A stretch of DNA of 64,000 bases from Sphingomonas metalli (GCF_014641735.1 NZ_BMIH01000003.1:496001-560000); one strand, 5' to 3'. Counted from the first letter of the stretch, positions 15,788 through 25,103 are shown. Numbers and translations: made by a program. The notes: generated by a model from the letters alone, not told the origin.

Positions 15788-16860
15788 GCCCGGCGCCCCG
15801 AGATCATCAGCCGCCCGATGGCCGCCGGCGGCATGATCGCGTCGGCGAGCCCGGCCACGACGACGGCGCCCGGCATGCCCCAGACGGTCGAGCTGGCCTG
15901 ATCCTGCACCACCACGCTTCCTCCCGCTTCGCGAACCAGTCGGGCGCCCTCCGCCCCGTCGCGCCCCATGCCGCTCAGGATGACCGCCAGGACCCGCGGT
16001 CCGTACACCATCGCCGCCGATGCCAGCATCGGATCGACCGAGGGCAGACAGCCGCTCGGCACCCGTTCGTCGGTCAACCGGATCGCCGCGCCGCCGTCGG
16101 GCAGCGCGACGCAGCGGGCATGGGCGTTGCCCGGCGCAATGACGATCCGCCCCGGCCGCAGGCGCATCCGCTCCTCGGCGACGTCGCACGGGCGCCCGGC
16201 GATCGCCGCGAGCTGGGCGGCGAAATAGGGAACGAAGGCGGGGGGCAGATGCTGGGTGATCAGGATCGGCCGGACGAAGGCGGCGGGCAGGTTCTGCAGC
16301 ATCGCGCCCAGCGCGTGGATACCGCCCGTCGACGCGCCGATCGCCACCATGTCGAAGGCGGTGCCATCGGCCGCGACCGGTGCCTGCGCCGGAAGGTTCG
16401 CCCGCCGTATCGGCGGCAGCTCGGGCGCGCGACCGTCCATCAGCCGCGACAGCCGGGCCAGCAGTGCCTGGGCGAACCGCCCGGTCATCGCACCGGCTTC
16501 CGGCTTGGCGATCGTGTCCGCCGCGCCCAGGGCGAGTGCCCGCACGGTCTCCGCGGCGCCGTCATGGGTCGAGGAGGAGACGATGACGATCCGGGCCTTG
16601 CCCCCCAGCCCGATCAGCTCCGGCAGGGCGCTGAGCCCGTCCATGCCGGGCATGGCGAGGTCGAGCAGGATGAAGTCGACCTGCTCGCGGGTCAGGAACT
16701 GCATCGCGGCCAGTGCCGACCCTGCGAGACCCGCGACGACGAAGCGGCCGCTCGTCTCGATCACGCGTGCGATCACCGTGCGCGCGACGACCGAATCGTC
16801 GACGATCAGCACCCGCGGCAGCGGCAGGCCGGGATCGGGAAGGAACGGCGAGGTTGCCAT
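15784..16860 (-). CDS. cheB: Chemotaxis methylesterase/receiver CheB
   Basis: Phosphorylation-activated receptor demethylase and deamidase, 358 residues. Receiver domain first, with D67 as phospho-acceptor (LLDLAMPGMDG); catalytic domain from about 165 with Ser177 (GASTGG), His204 (TQHLPP) and the Asp in GMGRDG. Lies between cheY and cheR; overlaps cheR by 4 bases. Confidence 0.95.
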   Translation of the reverse strand: MATSPFLPDPGLPLPRVLIVDDSVVARTVIARVIETSGRFVVAGLAGSALAAMQFLTREQVDFILLDLAMPGMDGLSALPELIGLGGKARIVIVSSSTHDGAAETVRALALGAADTIAKPEAGAMTGRFAQALLARLSRLMDGRAPELPPIRRANLPAQAPVAADGTAFDMVAIGASTGGIHALGAMLQNLPAAFVRPILITQHLPPAFVPYFAAQLAAIAGRPCDVAEERMRLRPGRIVIAPGNAHARCVALPDGGAAIRLTDERVPSGCLPSVDPMLASAAMVYGPRVLAVILSGMGRDGAEGARLVREAGGSVVVQDQASSTVWGMPGAVVVAGLADAIMPPAAIGRLMISGRRA

Positions 16861-16886
16861 GGTGGCGGAATGCCGCCGACCGGCGT

Positions 16887-17252
16887 TCAGGCGAGGCCGA
16901 CGATCTGGAGCTTGCTCTCCAGCGTGTCCCGGTCGAACGGCTTCATGACATATTCGTCCGCACCCGCCTCGATCGCGGCGCGAATATAGGACATGCCGTT
17001 CTCCGTGGTGCAGAACACGACCTTGGGACGCGACGCGATGTCGGACGCCCGGAGCGCCTGCAGGAACTCCATCCCGCTCATGACGGGCATGTTCCAGTCG
17101 AGCAGGATCACGTCGGGCGCCGACTCCAGGCAGGCATCGAGTGCTTCCCGCCCGTCACAGGCCTCGCGAACCGAAAAGTCCAGCGTTTCGAGGATATGGC
17201 GCGCGACCTTCCGGATCACCTTCGAATCGTCCACCACCAGACACGTCTTCAT
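16887..17252 (-). CDS. cheY: Chemotaxis response regulator CheY
   Basis: Single-domain receiver of 121 residues. Acidic pair D8/D9, phospho-acceptor D52 (LLDWNMPVMSG), conserved Thr in CTTENG and Lys in MKPF are all present. It follows cheW after 102 bases and precedes cheB by 26. As the only CheY in this operon it is the likely CheA output, to flagellar or another target. Confidence 0.93.
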   Translation of the reverse strand: MKTCLVVDDSKVIRKVARHILETLDFSVREACDGREALDACLESAPDVILLDWNMPVMSGMEFLQALRASDIASRPKVVFCTTENGMSYIRAAIEAGADEYVMKPFDRDTLESKLQIVGLA

Positions 17253-17354
17253 CGATCCGCCTTCTCTTTGCTCCGCACCCGACTCCCTAGCGATCCAACG
17301 GTAAGCGCCGTCTTAACTCGCGAGAGCGCCTTGGCTTTTGTACGGTATTGGCCG

Positions 17355-17783
17355 TCAGGCCGCCTGTGCGAGCCCGCTCGGCACGAGGCAGCTCAGGTCC
17401 AGCACCAGCAAGGGCTCGCCCTCGCGCTCGACGATGCCGGTGGCGCAGGCTGTCCACTGCCCCTCCATGCCGAGGCCGGGCGACAGCGGCTGGCGTTCGA
17501 GCGCGAACACGTCGTCGAGCGCATCGATCAGCAGGGCATAGTGATGGCCCTGCACCTCGGCGATCACCGCCCGAGTGACGGGCTCGGTGGGCGGACCGCC
17601 CAGGGAGACCGCCGTGTCGATCACCGTGACGACCCGGCTGCGCAGCGCCGCAAGGCCGCGCACCGCCGCCGGCGCGCGCGGTACCGCGACGATGCCGCTG
17701 ATATCGACCGCCGATTTCACCTCGGTCGCGGGCAGCGCGACCCAGCGGCCTGCGATCGACACGATCAGGAACAGCTCGGTCAT
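17355..17783 (-). CDS. cheW: Chemotaxis coupling protein CheW
   Basis: SH3-like adaptor joining CheA to receptors, 142 residues. The family pattern is visible from the start (LFLIVSIAGRWVALPATEV, then IVAVPRAPAAVRGLAALR and a VIDTAVSLG segment). Overlaps the 3' end of cheA by 4 bases. A single CheW domain, unlike the tandem ones at the CheA C-terminus. Confidence 0.9.
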   Translation of the reverse strand: MTELFLIVSIAGRWVALPATEVKSAVDISGIVAVPRAPAAVRGLAALRSRVVTVIDTAVSLGGPPTEPVTRAVIAEVQGHHYALLIDALDDVFALERQPLSPGLGMEGQWTACATGIVEREGEPLLVLDLSCLVPSGLAQAA

Positions 17784-20074
17784 GCCCGCGCCTCCATGGT
17801 AGCCGCGACCGCGGCGATCAGCGCCGCGCGGTCGTAGCGATAGATGCCCCTCGCCCCCGGCTGGCGGCTGAGCTGCAGGATCGGCGCGCCGGTCGCCGCC
17901 GGCGCCGCTTCGTCGGCGAGGGTCAGCGTCACGCCGGCCACCTCACCCTCACCCAGCCGGGTCGCGCACCGATAGCCTGCGGCTTCGAGGACCGGACGCA
18001 GGAAGGTTTCCATCCAACCGGAACCGTCGCACTGGAGCAGGCAGAGCGGCCGTGCCGCCGGCGGCGCCAGCTCGCCCGCGAACAGCGCGTGCACATCGAT
18101 CAGCTCGACCTGCTCGCCACCGATCATCGCCACCCCGGCGATGCCCGGCCGCCCGCTCGCAGGCGCGATCTCGGCCGGCAACGCGACGATCTCCTGCGCT
18201 TCCTCGACCAGATAGCCATATTCGCTGCACCCGTCGGTGAGCCGCACTACGGCGACCCGGCCGGTCATCGGCAGCTCGCCCACCGCGACGACCGGGATCA
18301 CGGTCTCCTCGAGCGAAAGATGCAGGCGGCCGCCGGTGCGCCGGACCGCCCCGCACGACACCGTCTCGACCCGGTCGACCGCGGCGAGCGGCACCGCGCG
18401 GCGCATGCCGTCCAGATCGTCGAACAACAGGGCGGTGATGCCGGCAATCTGGGCGTCGGCGTGCGTCGCGGCCGCTTGCGCGGCCGGCATGAAGCGCAGA
18501 CCTGCCGCGGCCGCGACGCCGGCGCCGTCGAGCAGCAGTAGCGGCCGCCCGTTGTCGGGCAGCGTCTGCCCGGCATAGAGGCCCGACGCCATGACCGCAG
18601 GCGCCACGGGCTTGACCACCAGCTCCTCGGTATCGAGCACCTCACCGATGCCGAGGGCATAATGACCGTCGCGGGTCGCGACGATGGCGATCGCGGTGAT
18701 CTGCGCATCGGGGATGCCCAGCAGCGTATCGAGCTCGACCATCGGCAGCCGGCGGCCGCGCACGGTCGCGACCATGGCATCGCCCAGGGCGTCGACCCGC
18801 ACCGCATGACCGCGCAGCGCCACGATCTCCTCGATCGACTGGCGCGGCAGGGCGAAGCGCTGCTCGCCGACCGCGACCAGGATGGTCGGAATGATCGACA
18901 GGGTCAGCGGCACCTGCAATTCGATCGTCAGCCCGCGACCCGGCCGGTTGCGCAACGCCACGCGGCCGCCGATCCGCTCGATATTGGCGCGAACCACGTC
19001 CATGCCGACGCCGCGGCCGGAGATGCTCGTCACCGCATCCCGGCTGGACAGACCCGGCTCGAAGATCAGGTCCAGCCGCTCGCCGTCCGACATGCTGCCG
19101 AGCCGGCGCTCGCTATGCAGCCCGGCCAGCCGCGCCTTCTCCACCAGCCGGTCGACGTCGATGCCGCGGCCGTCGTCGCCGATTTCGAGGACGATCTGGT
19201 TGCCCGTCTGCCGCGCCACGACCAGCAGATGGCCCGACTCCACCTTGCCGGCGGCGCGGCGCTCGACCGGGCTTTCGATCCCGTGATCGACGGCGTTGCG
19301 GATGATGTGGACCAGCGGATCGCGCAGCAGCTCGATCATCTCGCGGTCGAGCTCGACATCGGCACCCTCGATGTCGAGAGTCACGATCTTGCCGAGCGAG
19401 GTCGCGGTGTCGCGCACCATCCGCGGCAGCGCCGCGAACAGTGCGCTGATCCGCTGCATGCGGGTACGGGTCACGGTGTCGCGCATCTCGCCGACGGTGA
19501 GCGACAGGCGCTCGAGCGCTCCCTCGACCCGCGGATCGAGTTCGTGCTCGCGCAGCCGACGGGCCAGCTCGTTGCGGGCCAGCACCATTTCCGACATGCC
19601 GATCATCATGCGGTCGAGCAGGTCGACCCCGAGGCGGACGCTGCTGGCGGCGACCCGCGCCTGCGCGGCCGCGGTGTCGCTCGTCCCCGCGGCGGTCGCC
19701 GGGCGCGCGTCCTCGGCCAGGGCGGCGATGAGCAGATCGTCGGCCATGCCGTCGAGCGGCAGCCCCCCGGCGATCGCCTCGGTCAACTCCCCGATGCGAT
19801 CGACGATCGCCAGGACCGCGCTGACCAGCCCGGTGTCGGGCACGCGCCGGCCGTCGCGCACCGCCGCGAGCACGTCCTCGGCCGCATGGGCGAGCCGCCC
19901 GAGCCTGGGCAGATCAAGAAAGCTGCAGCTTCCCTTGACCGTGTGCACGAAGCGGAAGATCGCGTCGAGCCGGGCGCGGTCGGCCGGGCTTGCCTCCCAC
20001 AGCACGATCTCGCCGGAAAGCGCCTCCAGCGTCTCGCGGGTCTCGGCAATGAATTCCTGGAGCAGGTCGTCCAT
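17780..20074 (-). CDS. cheA: Chemotaxis histidine kinase CheA with extended C-terminus
   Basis: Sensor kinase of 764 residues. HPt domain with phospho-His H44 (FVHTVKGSC); no obvious P2 CheY-binding domain; dimerisation from about 145; ATPase with N box HIIRNAVDHGIE and G boxes GDDGRGIDV and GRGVGMDVV. After the usual CheW-like domain (about 390-520) there is a second CheW-like region (about 545-680) and a short tail (about 680-760, CLLQCDGSGWMETFLRPVLE) that looks like a degenerate receiver. Heads the che genes after chpT. Confidence 0.92.
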   Translation of the reverse strand: MDDLLQEFIAETRETLEALSGEIVLWEASPADRARLDAIFRFVHTVKGSCSFLDLPRLGRLAHAAEDVLAAVRDGRRVPDTGLVSAVLAIVDRIGELTEAIAGGLPLDGMADDLLIAALAEDARPATAAGTSDTAAAQARVAASSVRLGVDLLDRMMIGMSEMVLARNELARRLREHELDPRVEGALERLSLTVGEMRDTVTRTRMQRISALFAALPRMVRDTATSLGKIVTLDIEGADVELDREMIELLRDPLVHIIRNAVDHGIESPVERRAAGKVESGHLLVVARQTGNQIVLEIGDDGRGIDVDRLVEKARLAGLHSERRLGSMSDGERLDLIFEPGLSSRDAVTSISGRGVGMDVVRANIERIGGRVALRNRPGRGLTIELQVPLTLSIIPTILVAVGEQRFALPRQSIEEIVALRGHAVRVDALGDAMVATVRGRRLPMVELDTLLGIPDAQITAIAIVATRDGHYALGIGEVLDTEELVVKPVAPAVMASGLYAGQTLPDNGRPLLLLDGAGVAAAAGLRFMPAAQAAATHADAQIAGITALLFDDLDGMRRAVPLAAVDRVETVSCGAVRRTGGRLHLSLEETVIPVVAVGELPMTGRVAVVRLTDGCSEYGYLVEEAQEIVALPAEIAPASGRPGIAGVAMIGGEQVELIDVHALFAGELAPPAARPLCLLQCDGSGWMETFLRPVLEAAGYRCATRLGEGEVAGVTLTLADEAAPAATGAPILQLSRQPGARGIYRYDRAALIAAVAATMEARA

Positions 20075-20156
20075 GGGCCTCCGGGGCGCGTCTGGTCATC
20101 GCCCTTCGGTCAGCGCCATGCCCGGCAAGGAGTTAAGGCCGGCTTTACCCGGCACG

Positions 20157-20813
20157 TTATCCCTGATCGGGAAATCGCATCAGCGCGCCGAGCATCATCA
20201 CGCCCTCCGCCGGCTCGGACACCATCACAGCGCCGCCGGCCTGGGTGGCGAGGGTGTGGACGAGGAAGGCGGCGGCGCCGCGCGCGCCGATCTCGTCGTT
20301 CACCGGCCCCTCGACCAGCATGGTGCGGATCGAGGGATCGAGGAGGATGCGCGGACCCGCGATCCGCACGACGATCTCCAGCGCGCCTTCCGCCCCCGCC
20401 TCGGCGCCGACATCGAGCGAACCGCCGCGGACCAGCGCTTCGTTGGCGATCAGGACCAGGTTCAGCAACGCCTTCACCGACGCCTTCGGCAGCAGCGGCG
20501 CCTCGACCAGCCAGCCGAGCGTCGTGCGCCTCGCGTCGGATAGCAGCCCCTCGATCGCCTGGCGCGCCTCGCCGGGGTCGAGCATTTCGCCAAGGCCGCC
20601 GCCGGCACCGAAGGCGAGACGATAGAATTTAAGCTTGTTGGCCGAGGTGCGCGCACTGTCCGCCAGCAGCGTCATGCACCGTTCGCGCATCGCCGGGTCG
20701 GTCTCGTCGGCGAGCAGCTCCAGCCCGTTGTTGAGCGCGCCCACCGGCGAGAGCAGGTCGTGGCAGAGGCGCGAACAGAGCAGGCTGGCGAAGTCGACCG
20801 GGCTGATCGTCAT
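20157..20813 (-). CDS. chpT: Histidine phosphotransferase ChpT
   Basis: Relays phosphate from CckA to CtrA and CpdR in alphaproteobacterial cell-cycle control. The 218-residue protein starts MTISPVDFASLL; phospho-His is H18 in RLCHDLLSPVGALNNG, and the C-terminal half is a degenerate ATPase-like fold. It overlaps the JAMM peptidase upstream by 4 bases and lies 82 bases from cheA. Linkage of chpT with chemotaxis genes suggests a shared motility programme, an inference. Confidence 0.88.
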   Translation of the reverse strand: MTISPVDFASLLCSRLCHDLLSPVGALNNGLELLADETDPAMRERCMTLLADSARTSANKLKFYRLAFGAGGGLGEMLDPGEARQAIEGLLSDARRTTLGWLVEAPLLPKASVKALLNLVLIANEALVRGGSLDVGAEAGAEGALEIVVRIAGPRILLDPSIRTMLVEGPVNDEIGARGAAAFLVHTLATQAGGAVMVSEPAEGVMMLGALMRFPDQG

Positions 20814-21262
20814 GATATGTCCTTATGGCGAACGCCCGTGATGGCCTCTCCCGTGACGCAGCGCAACGTCACCGGGTCGAACCGGCCGTGCACCGCGCCG
20901 TCCGGCACCGCGCGCCAGGCCGTCACGACGCTGCCCGCCGCGATCAGCCACAGACCGGAATCGGGAGCGGCATCGGCGGCATCGCGCGGCGACGGTGCGG
21001 CATATCCGTTCGGGTGCGAGTGGTAGCAGCCGATCACCCTCGCATCCCCCGCGCGGGCGGCTCGATGCGCCGCCAGCAGCGCGACGGGATTGATCTCGAA
21101 CCGGGTCGCCGGATCGTCCGCGACATTCGCGCACGGCCGTGCCTCGAGGATGGCGTCGTCCGTCCCCAGCAAGAGACCACAGGCCTCGCGTTCCGGATCG
21201 GCGGCCGTTTCGGCTACGATCCGATCCAGCGCCTCCCTTGCAATAACAGCGATCGTCACCAT
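20810..21262 (-). CDS. JAMM/MPN+ (M67) metallopeptidase
   Basis: Probable zinc isopeptidase of the Mov34/MPN family, 150 residues. The full JAMM site is present: E26 (EREACGLLLG) and H81-S-H83-x7-S91-x2-D94 (YHSHPNGYAAPSPRD). Bacterial relatives process small ubiquitin-like sulfur carriers or act on unknown conjugates; no such carrier gene is nearby. ATG 21262 (MVTIAVIARE) has GGAAAG before it. Start lies only 9 bases from the divergent rluD start and it overlaps chpT by 4 bases. Confidence 0.85.
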   Translation of the reverse strand: MVTIAVIAREALDRIVAETAADPEREACGLLLGTDDAILEARPCANVADDPATRFEINPVALLAAHRAARAGDARVIGCYHSHPNGYAAPSPRDAADAAPDSGLWLIAAGSVVTAWRAVPDGAVHGRFDPVTLRCVTGEAITGVRHKDIS

Positions 21263-21271
21263 CTTTCCAAC

Positions 21272-22222
21272 ATGGACCGGGGGGTCTCCATTATCCAGGC
21301 GACGATCGCATCGACAGCGGATGGCTGGCGGCTCGATCGCGCGCTGGCGGACGCGGTGCCGACGCTGTCGCGCGAGCGGCTGAAGGTGCTGATCGCCGGC
21401 GGCCAGGTCGAGCGCGAGGGCGTGCTGGTGCGCGATCCCGCGCGCAAGGTAGCCCTTGGCGAGACCTTCGCCATCGCCCTGCCCGATCCCACGCCCGCGC
21501 ACAACGCGGCACAGGATATCCCGCTCGTCATCGCCTATGAGGACGAGCATCTGATCGTGGTCGACAAGCCCGCCGGGCTGGTCGTTCATCCGGCCGCCGG
21601 CAATCTCGACGGCACGCTGGTCAACGCGCTTCTCCACCATTGCCACGGCTCGCTGTCGGGCATCGGCGGAGTAGCCCGGCCTGGGATCGTCCATCGCATC
21701 GACAAAGACACGTCTGGGCTGATGGTCGCCGCCAAGACCGACCGCACGCATGAGGGGCTGGCGAAGCAGTTCGCCGCCCACTCGATCGACCGCCGCTATC
21801 ATGCGATCGTGGCGGGCGTGCCGCGCCAGTTGGAGGGGAGCGTCGACGCGCCGTTGGCGCGCAGCCCGCAGAACCGCAAGAAGATGGCGATCGTGCAGGG
21901 CGGCAAGCGCGCCGTCACCCATTGGCGGGTGATGGAGCGACTGCGCGAGGCCGCGCTGGTCGAGTGCCGGCTCGAAACGGGCCGCACCCATCAGGTGCGC
22001 GTCCACATGGCCTCGCTGGGCCATGGCCTGCTCGGCGATCCGGTCTATGGCCGCGCGCCCGCCGGTCGCACCCGGCAAGTGCTGGAAAGTCTGGGTTTCC
22101 GGCGGCAGGCCTTGCATGCCGCACGGCTCGGCTTCATCCATCCGATCCGCCAGCAACCCATGTCGTTCGACAGCGTCATGCCGCCCGACATGCAGGAACT
22201 GTTCACCACGCTTCACGTATAG
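21272..22222 (+). CDS. rluD: Large-subunit rRNA pseudouridine synthase RluD family
   Basis: Converts specific 23S rRNA uridines to pseudouridine (positions 1911/1915/1917 in E. coli). The 316 residues contain an S4 RNA-binding domain (about 18-75) and the catalytic domain with HRIDKDTSGL (catalytic D144) and RRYHAIVAG. ATG 21272 starts at the family N-terminus; the longer reading from 20825 is antisense to the peptidase. Followed after 54 bases by rpoH, a common sphingomonad pairing. Confidence 0.93.
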   Translation: MDRGVSIIQATIASTADGWRLDRALADAVPTLSRERLKVLIAGGQVEREGVLVRDPARKVALGETFAIALPDPTPAHNAAQDIPLVIAYEDEHLIVVDKPAGLVVHPAAGNLDGTLVNALLHHCHGSLSGIGGVARPGIVHRIDKDTSGLMVAAKTDRTHEGLAKQFAAHSIDRRYHAIVAGVPRQLEGSVDAPLARSPQNRKKMAIVQGGKRAVTHWRVMERLREAALVECRLETGRTHQVRVHMASLGHGLLGDPVYGRAPAGRTRQVLESLGFRRQALHAARLGFIHPIRQQPMSFDSVMPPDMQELFTTLHV

Positions 22223-22276
22223 AACACAAGAAGGCATGCCGCGGTGCGGCGACGCCTTTCGAGGAAAGGGACGATC

Positions 22277-23182
22277 ATGGCAAAAGGCAGCAACGTTCCG
22301 GCGACGATCCCGGCCCTGGGCGGGGAGCAAAGCCTGAATCGCTACCTCGCCGAAATCCGCAAGTTTCCGCTGCTGGAGCCCGAGCAGGAATATATGCTCG
22401 CCAAGCGGTTTCAGGAACATGGCGATACCGAGGCCGCGGCGCAGCTGGTCACCAGCCATTTGCGGCTCGTGGCCAAGATCGCGATGGGCTATCGCGGCTA
22501 TGGCCTGCCCACGTCCGAGCTGATCTCCGAGGGCAATATCGGCCTTATGCAGGGCGTGAAGAAGTTCGAGCCCGATCGCGGCTTCCGCCTCGCGACCTAT
22601 GCCATGTGGTGGATCCGCGCCTCGATCCAGGAATATATCCTGCGGTCGTGGAGCCTGGTGAAGATGGGCACCACTGCGGCGCAGAAGAAGCTGTTCTTCA
22701 ACCTGCGCCGGATGAAGTCGAAGCTCGACGCGTTCGAGGACGGCGATCTTCGGCCGGAGGACGTGACTAAGATCGCGACCGATCTCGGCGTCGCCGAGGC
22801 GGACGTGGTCAGCATGAACCGCCGCATGGCGATGGGCGGCGACACCTCGCTGAACGTGCCGATGCGCGAGGATGGCGAGGGTCAGTGGCAGGACTGGCTT
22901 GCCGACGACTCGCCGCTCCAGGACTCGGTCGTCGCCGACCAGCAGGAAGCGGACGTCCGCCACGACATGCTGGTCAGCGCGATGGACGACCTCAACGACC
23001 GCGAGAAGCATATCCTGACCGAGCGGCGCCTGACCGACGATCCCAAGACGCTCGAGGAACTGTCCCAGGTCTATGGCGTCAGCCGCGAGCGTGTCCGCCA
23101 GATCGAGGTGCGCGCGTTCGAAAAGCTCCAGAAGGCGATGATGCGACTCGCCGGCGAGAAGCGGCTGCTCGCCGCCGCCTGA
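22277..23182 (+). CDS. rpoH: RNA polymerase heat-shock sigma factor RpoH
   Basis: Sigma-32 that directs transcription of chaperone genes. 301 residues; region 2 with MWWIRASIQEYIL, the RpoH-box-like QKKLFFNLRRMK at about 130-141, and region 4 helix-turn-helix VSRERVRQIEVRAFEKL. ATG 22277, preceded by GAGGAAAGG, is chosen over an upstream one at 22244. Alphaproteobacteria often carry two RpoH paralogues; only one is in this window. Confidence 0.95.
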   Translation: MAKGSNVPATIPALGGEQSLNRYLAEIRKFPLLEPEQEYMLAKRFQEHGDTEAAAQLVTSHLRLVAKIAMGYRGYGLPTSELISEGNIGLMQGVKKFEPDRGFRLATYAMWWIRASIQEYILRSWSLVKMGTTAAQKKLFFNLRRMKSKLDAFEDGDLRPEDVTKIATDLGVAEADVVSMNRRMAMGGDTSLNVPMREDGEGQWQDWLADDSPLQDSVVADQQEADVRHDMLVSAMDDLNDREKHILTERRLTDDPKTLEELSQVYGVSRERVRQIEVRAFEKLQKAMMRLAGEKRLLAAA

Positions 23183-23189
23183 GCCGGAG

Positions 23190-24419
23190 ATGCCCGCCAC
23201 GGTCGTGATCGGCGGCGGAGCGGCGGGCATTGCCGCTGCCCGACGGCTGCACGATGCAGGCGAGGCGGTGGTGCTGATCGAGGCGCGCGATCGCCTCGGC
23301 GGCCGGGCCTGGACCTGGCATCTGGATCTGGCCGACGGCGCCGCTGCGGTCGATGCGGGCTGTGGCTGGCTCCACTCCGCGCGGCGCAATCCGTGGACGA
23401 CAATCGCCGAACGGTCTGGAATTGCAATCGACCGCTCTTCGCCGAATTGGGACGTTCAGTGGCGCGACCTCGGCTATGCTCCCGAGGAGCAGCAGGCGTT
23501 CGGCGCCGCCTGGGACCGATGGGAGCGCGACGCCCATGCGGCCCTTCACGGCCCCGACCGACCTCTCTCGGACTTCATCGCCGACGACGATCCCTGGCGG
23601 CCGGCGATCGATGCGATCTCGGGCTATGCGAACGGTGCGCCCTTGTCGGCCGTGTCCCTCCAGGATTGGGCCGCGTACGAGGATGCCGCGACGGACGACA
23701 ATTGGGCGCTGCCCGGTGGCTATGGCACGCTGATCACCGGGCATGCCGCCGGTGTGCCCTGCCGCCTCGGCGTAACGGTGGAGCAGATCGACCATAGCGG
23801 TCGATCGCTGCGGATCGACACCGATGCCGGCACGATCACCGCGGACCGGGCGATCCTCTGCATCCCGACCAGCGCCTATGCCGCCATCCGCTTCGAACCG
23901 GCGCTTGCCGACAAGCAGGACGCGGCCGCGAACCTGCCGCTGGGCCTGGCCGACAAGGTCTTTCTGGCCGTCGACGATCCCGAATGGCCGGCGCACGCCC
24001 ATCTGATCGGCGATCCCCACAGCGCCTGTACCGCCAGCCATCGGATGTCGCCGTTCGGCCGCCCGGTGATCGAAAGCTTCTTCGGCGGCGCCTGCGCCGA
24101 GGCGATGCCCGATCGCGACGCCGCGACCGCGTTCGCCATCGGGGAACTCGTGGCGCTGCTCGGGTCCGACTGGCGGCGTCGGCTGCATCCGCTGGGTGCC
24201 ACCCGCTGGCGGGACGAGCCCTTCATCCACGGCAGCTACAGCCATGCGCGGATCGGCCAGTCCGCGGCGCGCCGGGTCCTGCGGGAGCCGATCGATGACC
24301 GCCTCTTCTTCGCCGGCGAGGCCTGTTCGCCGCACGACTTCTCGACCGCGCACGGGGCCTATGCGACGGGCATCGCCGCAGCGGAGGCAGTTCTGGCGCA
24401 TCGAGGCGGCGCCCGGTAA
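23190..24419 (+). CDS. Flavin-containing amine oxidoreductase
   Basis: FAD-dependent amine-oxidase-like protein of 409 residues. The N-terminal dinucleotide fold has VVIGGGAAGIAAARRL and EARDRLGGRAW, and the C-terminal FAD segment has FFAGEACSPHDF and AYATGIAAAE. No signal peptide, so cytoplasmic. It begins 7 bases after rpoH and may be co-transcribed with it. The amine substrate is unknown; polyamines are possible but unsupported. Confidence 0.85.
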   Translation: MPATVVIGGGAAGIAAARRLHDAGEAVVLIEARDRLGGRAWTWHLDLADGAAAVDAGCGWLHSARRNPWTTIAERSGIAIDRSSPNWDVQWRDLGYAPEEQQAFGAAWDRWERDAHAALHGPDRPLSDFIADDDPWRPAIDAISGYANGAPLSAVSLQDWAAYEDAATDDNWALPGGYGTLITGHAAGVPCRLGVTVEQIDHSGRSLRIDTDAGTITADRAILCIPTSAYAAIRFEPALADKQDAAANLPLGLADKVFLAVDDPEWPAHAHLIGDPHSACTASHRMSPFGRPVIESFFGGACAEAMPDRDAATAFAIGELVALLGSDWRRRLHPLGATRWRDEPFIHGSYSHARIGQSAARRVLREPIDDRLFFAGEACSPHDFSTAHGAYATGIAAAEAVLAHRGGAR

Positions 24420-24431
24420 GACGGCGGCGCA

Positions 24432-25103
24432 ATGCTGATCCTGCGCTGGTTCCTGAAGGCCGTCCTCGTCTTCGTCGCGGTCACCGTCCTCTGGGTCGGC
24501 CTCTACCGCTTCGTCCCGCCGCCCTTCACCTTCACCATGATGGGAGACCTGCTCGGCGGGCGCAGCGTGACCAAGGACTGGATGCCCCTGTCCGCCATGG
24601 ACCCGAACATGCCCCGCGCCGCCATCGCCGGCGAGGACGCGCGCTTCTGCTCGCATCACGGCTTCGACTGGCGCGGCATCGCCAGCGCCGCCTATAGCAA
24701 TGCGAAGGGCCGCCGGCTGCGGGGCGGCTCGACGATCAGCCAGCAGACCGCGAAGAACGCCTTCCTCTTCCAGCGAGGCGGCTATGTCCGCAAGGCGTTC
24801 GAGGCCTATTTCACCGTGCTGATCGAGGCGCTCTGGCCGAAGCGGCGGATCATGGAAGTCTATCTCAATCTCGCCGAGACGGGGATCGGCACCTATGGCG
24901 CCAATGCCGGTGCGATCCGCTATTTCCGTCATGACGCCAGTCGTCTGACGCCGACGGAAGCGGCGCGGATCGCCGCGGTGCTTCCCCTTCCCAAGAAGCG
25001 CGCGGCGATCGATCCGCACGGATTCGTGCGCAGCCACGGCAACCGGCTGGCGCGCTATGTCGGCGTCGTGCGGCGCGCGGGGCTCGATTCATGCCTGCGC
25101 TGA
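24432..25103 (+). CDS. mtgA: Monofunctional peptidoglycan glycosyltransferase MtgA
   Basis: GT51 enzyme polymerising lipid II into glycan strands at the outer face of the inner membrane. 223 residues with an N-terminal membrane anchor (about 5-24), catalytic Glu in AIAGEDARFCSHHG, GGSTISQQTAKN, and the RKAF/KRRIMEVYLN region. No transpeptidase domain. It overlaps the CAP gene by 13 bases. Confidence 0.94.
   Translation: MLILRWFLKAVLVFVAVTVLWVGLYRFVPPPFTFTMMGDLLGGRSVTKDWMPLSAMDPNMPRAAIAGEDARFCSHHGFDWRGIASAAYSNAKGRRLRGGSTISQQTAKNAFLFQRGGYVRKAFEAYFTVLIEALWPKRRIMEVYLNLAETGIGTYGANAGAIRYFRHDASRLTPTEAARIAAVLPLPKKRAAIDPHGFVRSHGNRLARYVGVVRRAGLDSCLR

Noticed and set aside
13823-15901. Plus-strand 692-codon frame across RNase P RNA and the amidase
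   Set aside because: It crosses a structural RNA and is antisense to amidase and cheR.
20810-23389. 859-codon minus-strand frame
   Set aside because: Only its last 150 codons (from 21262) are the JAMM peptidase; the rest is antisense to rluD and rpoH.
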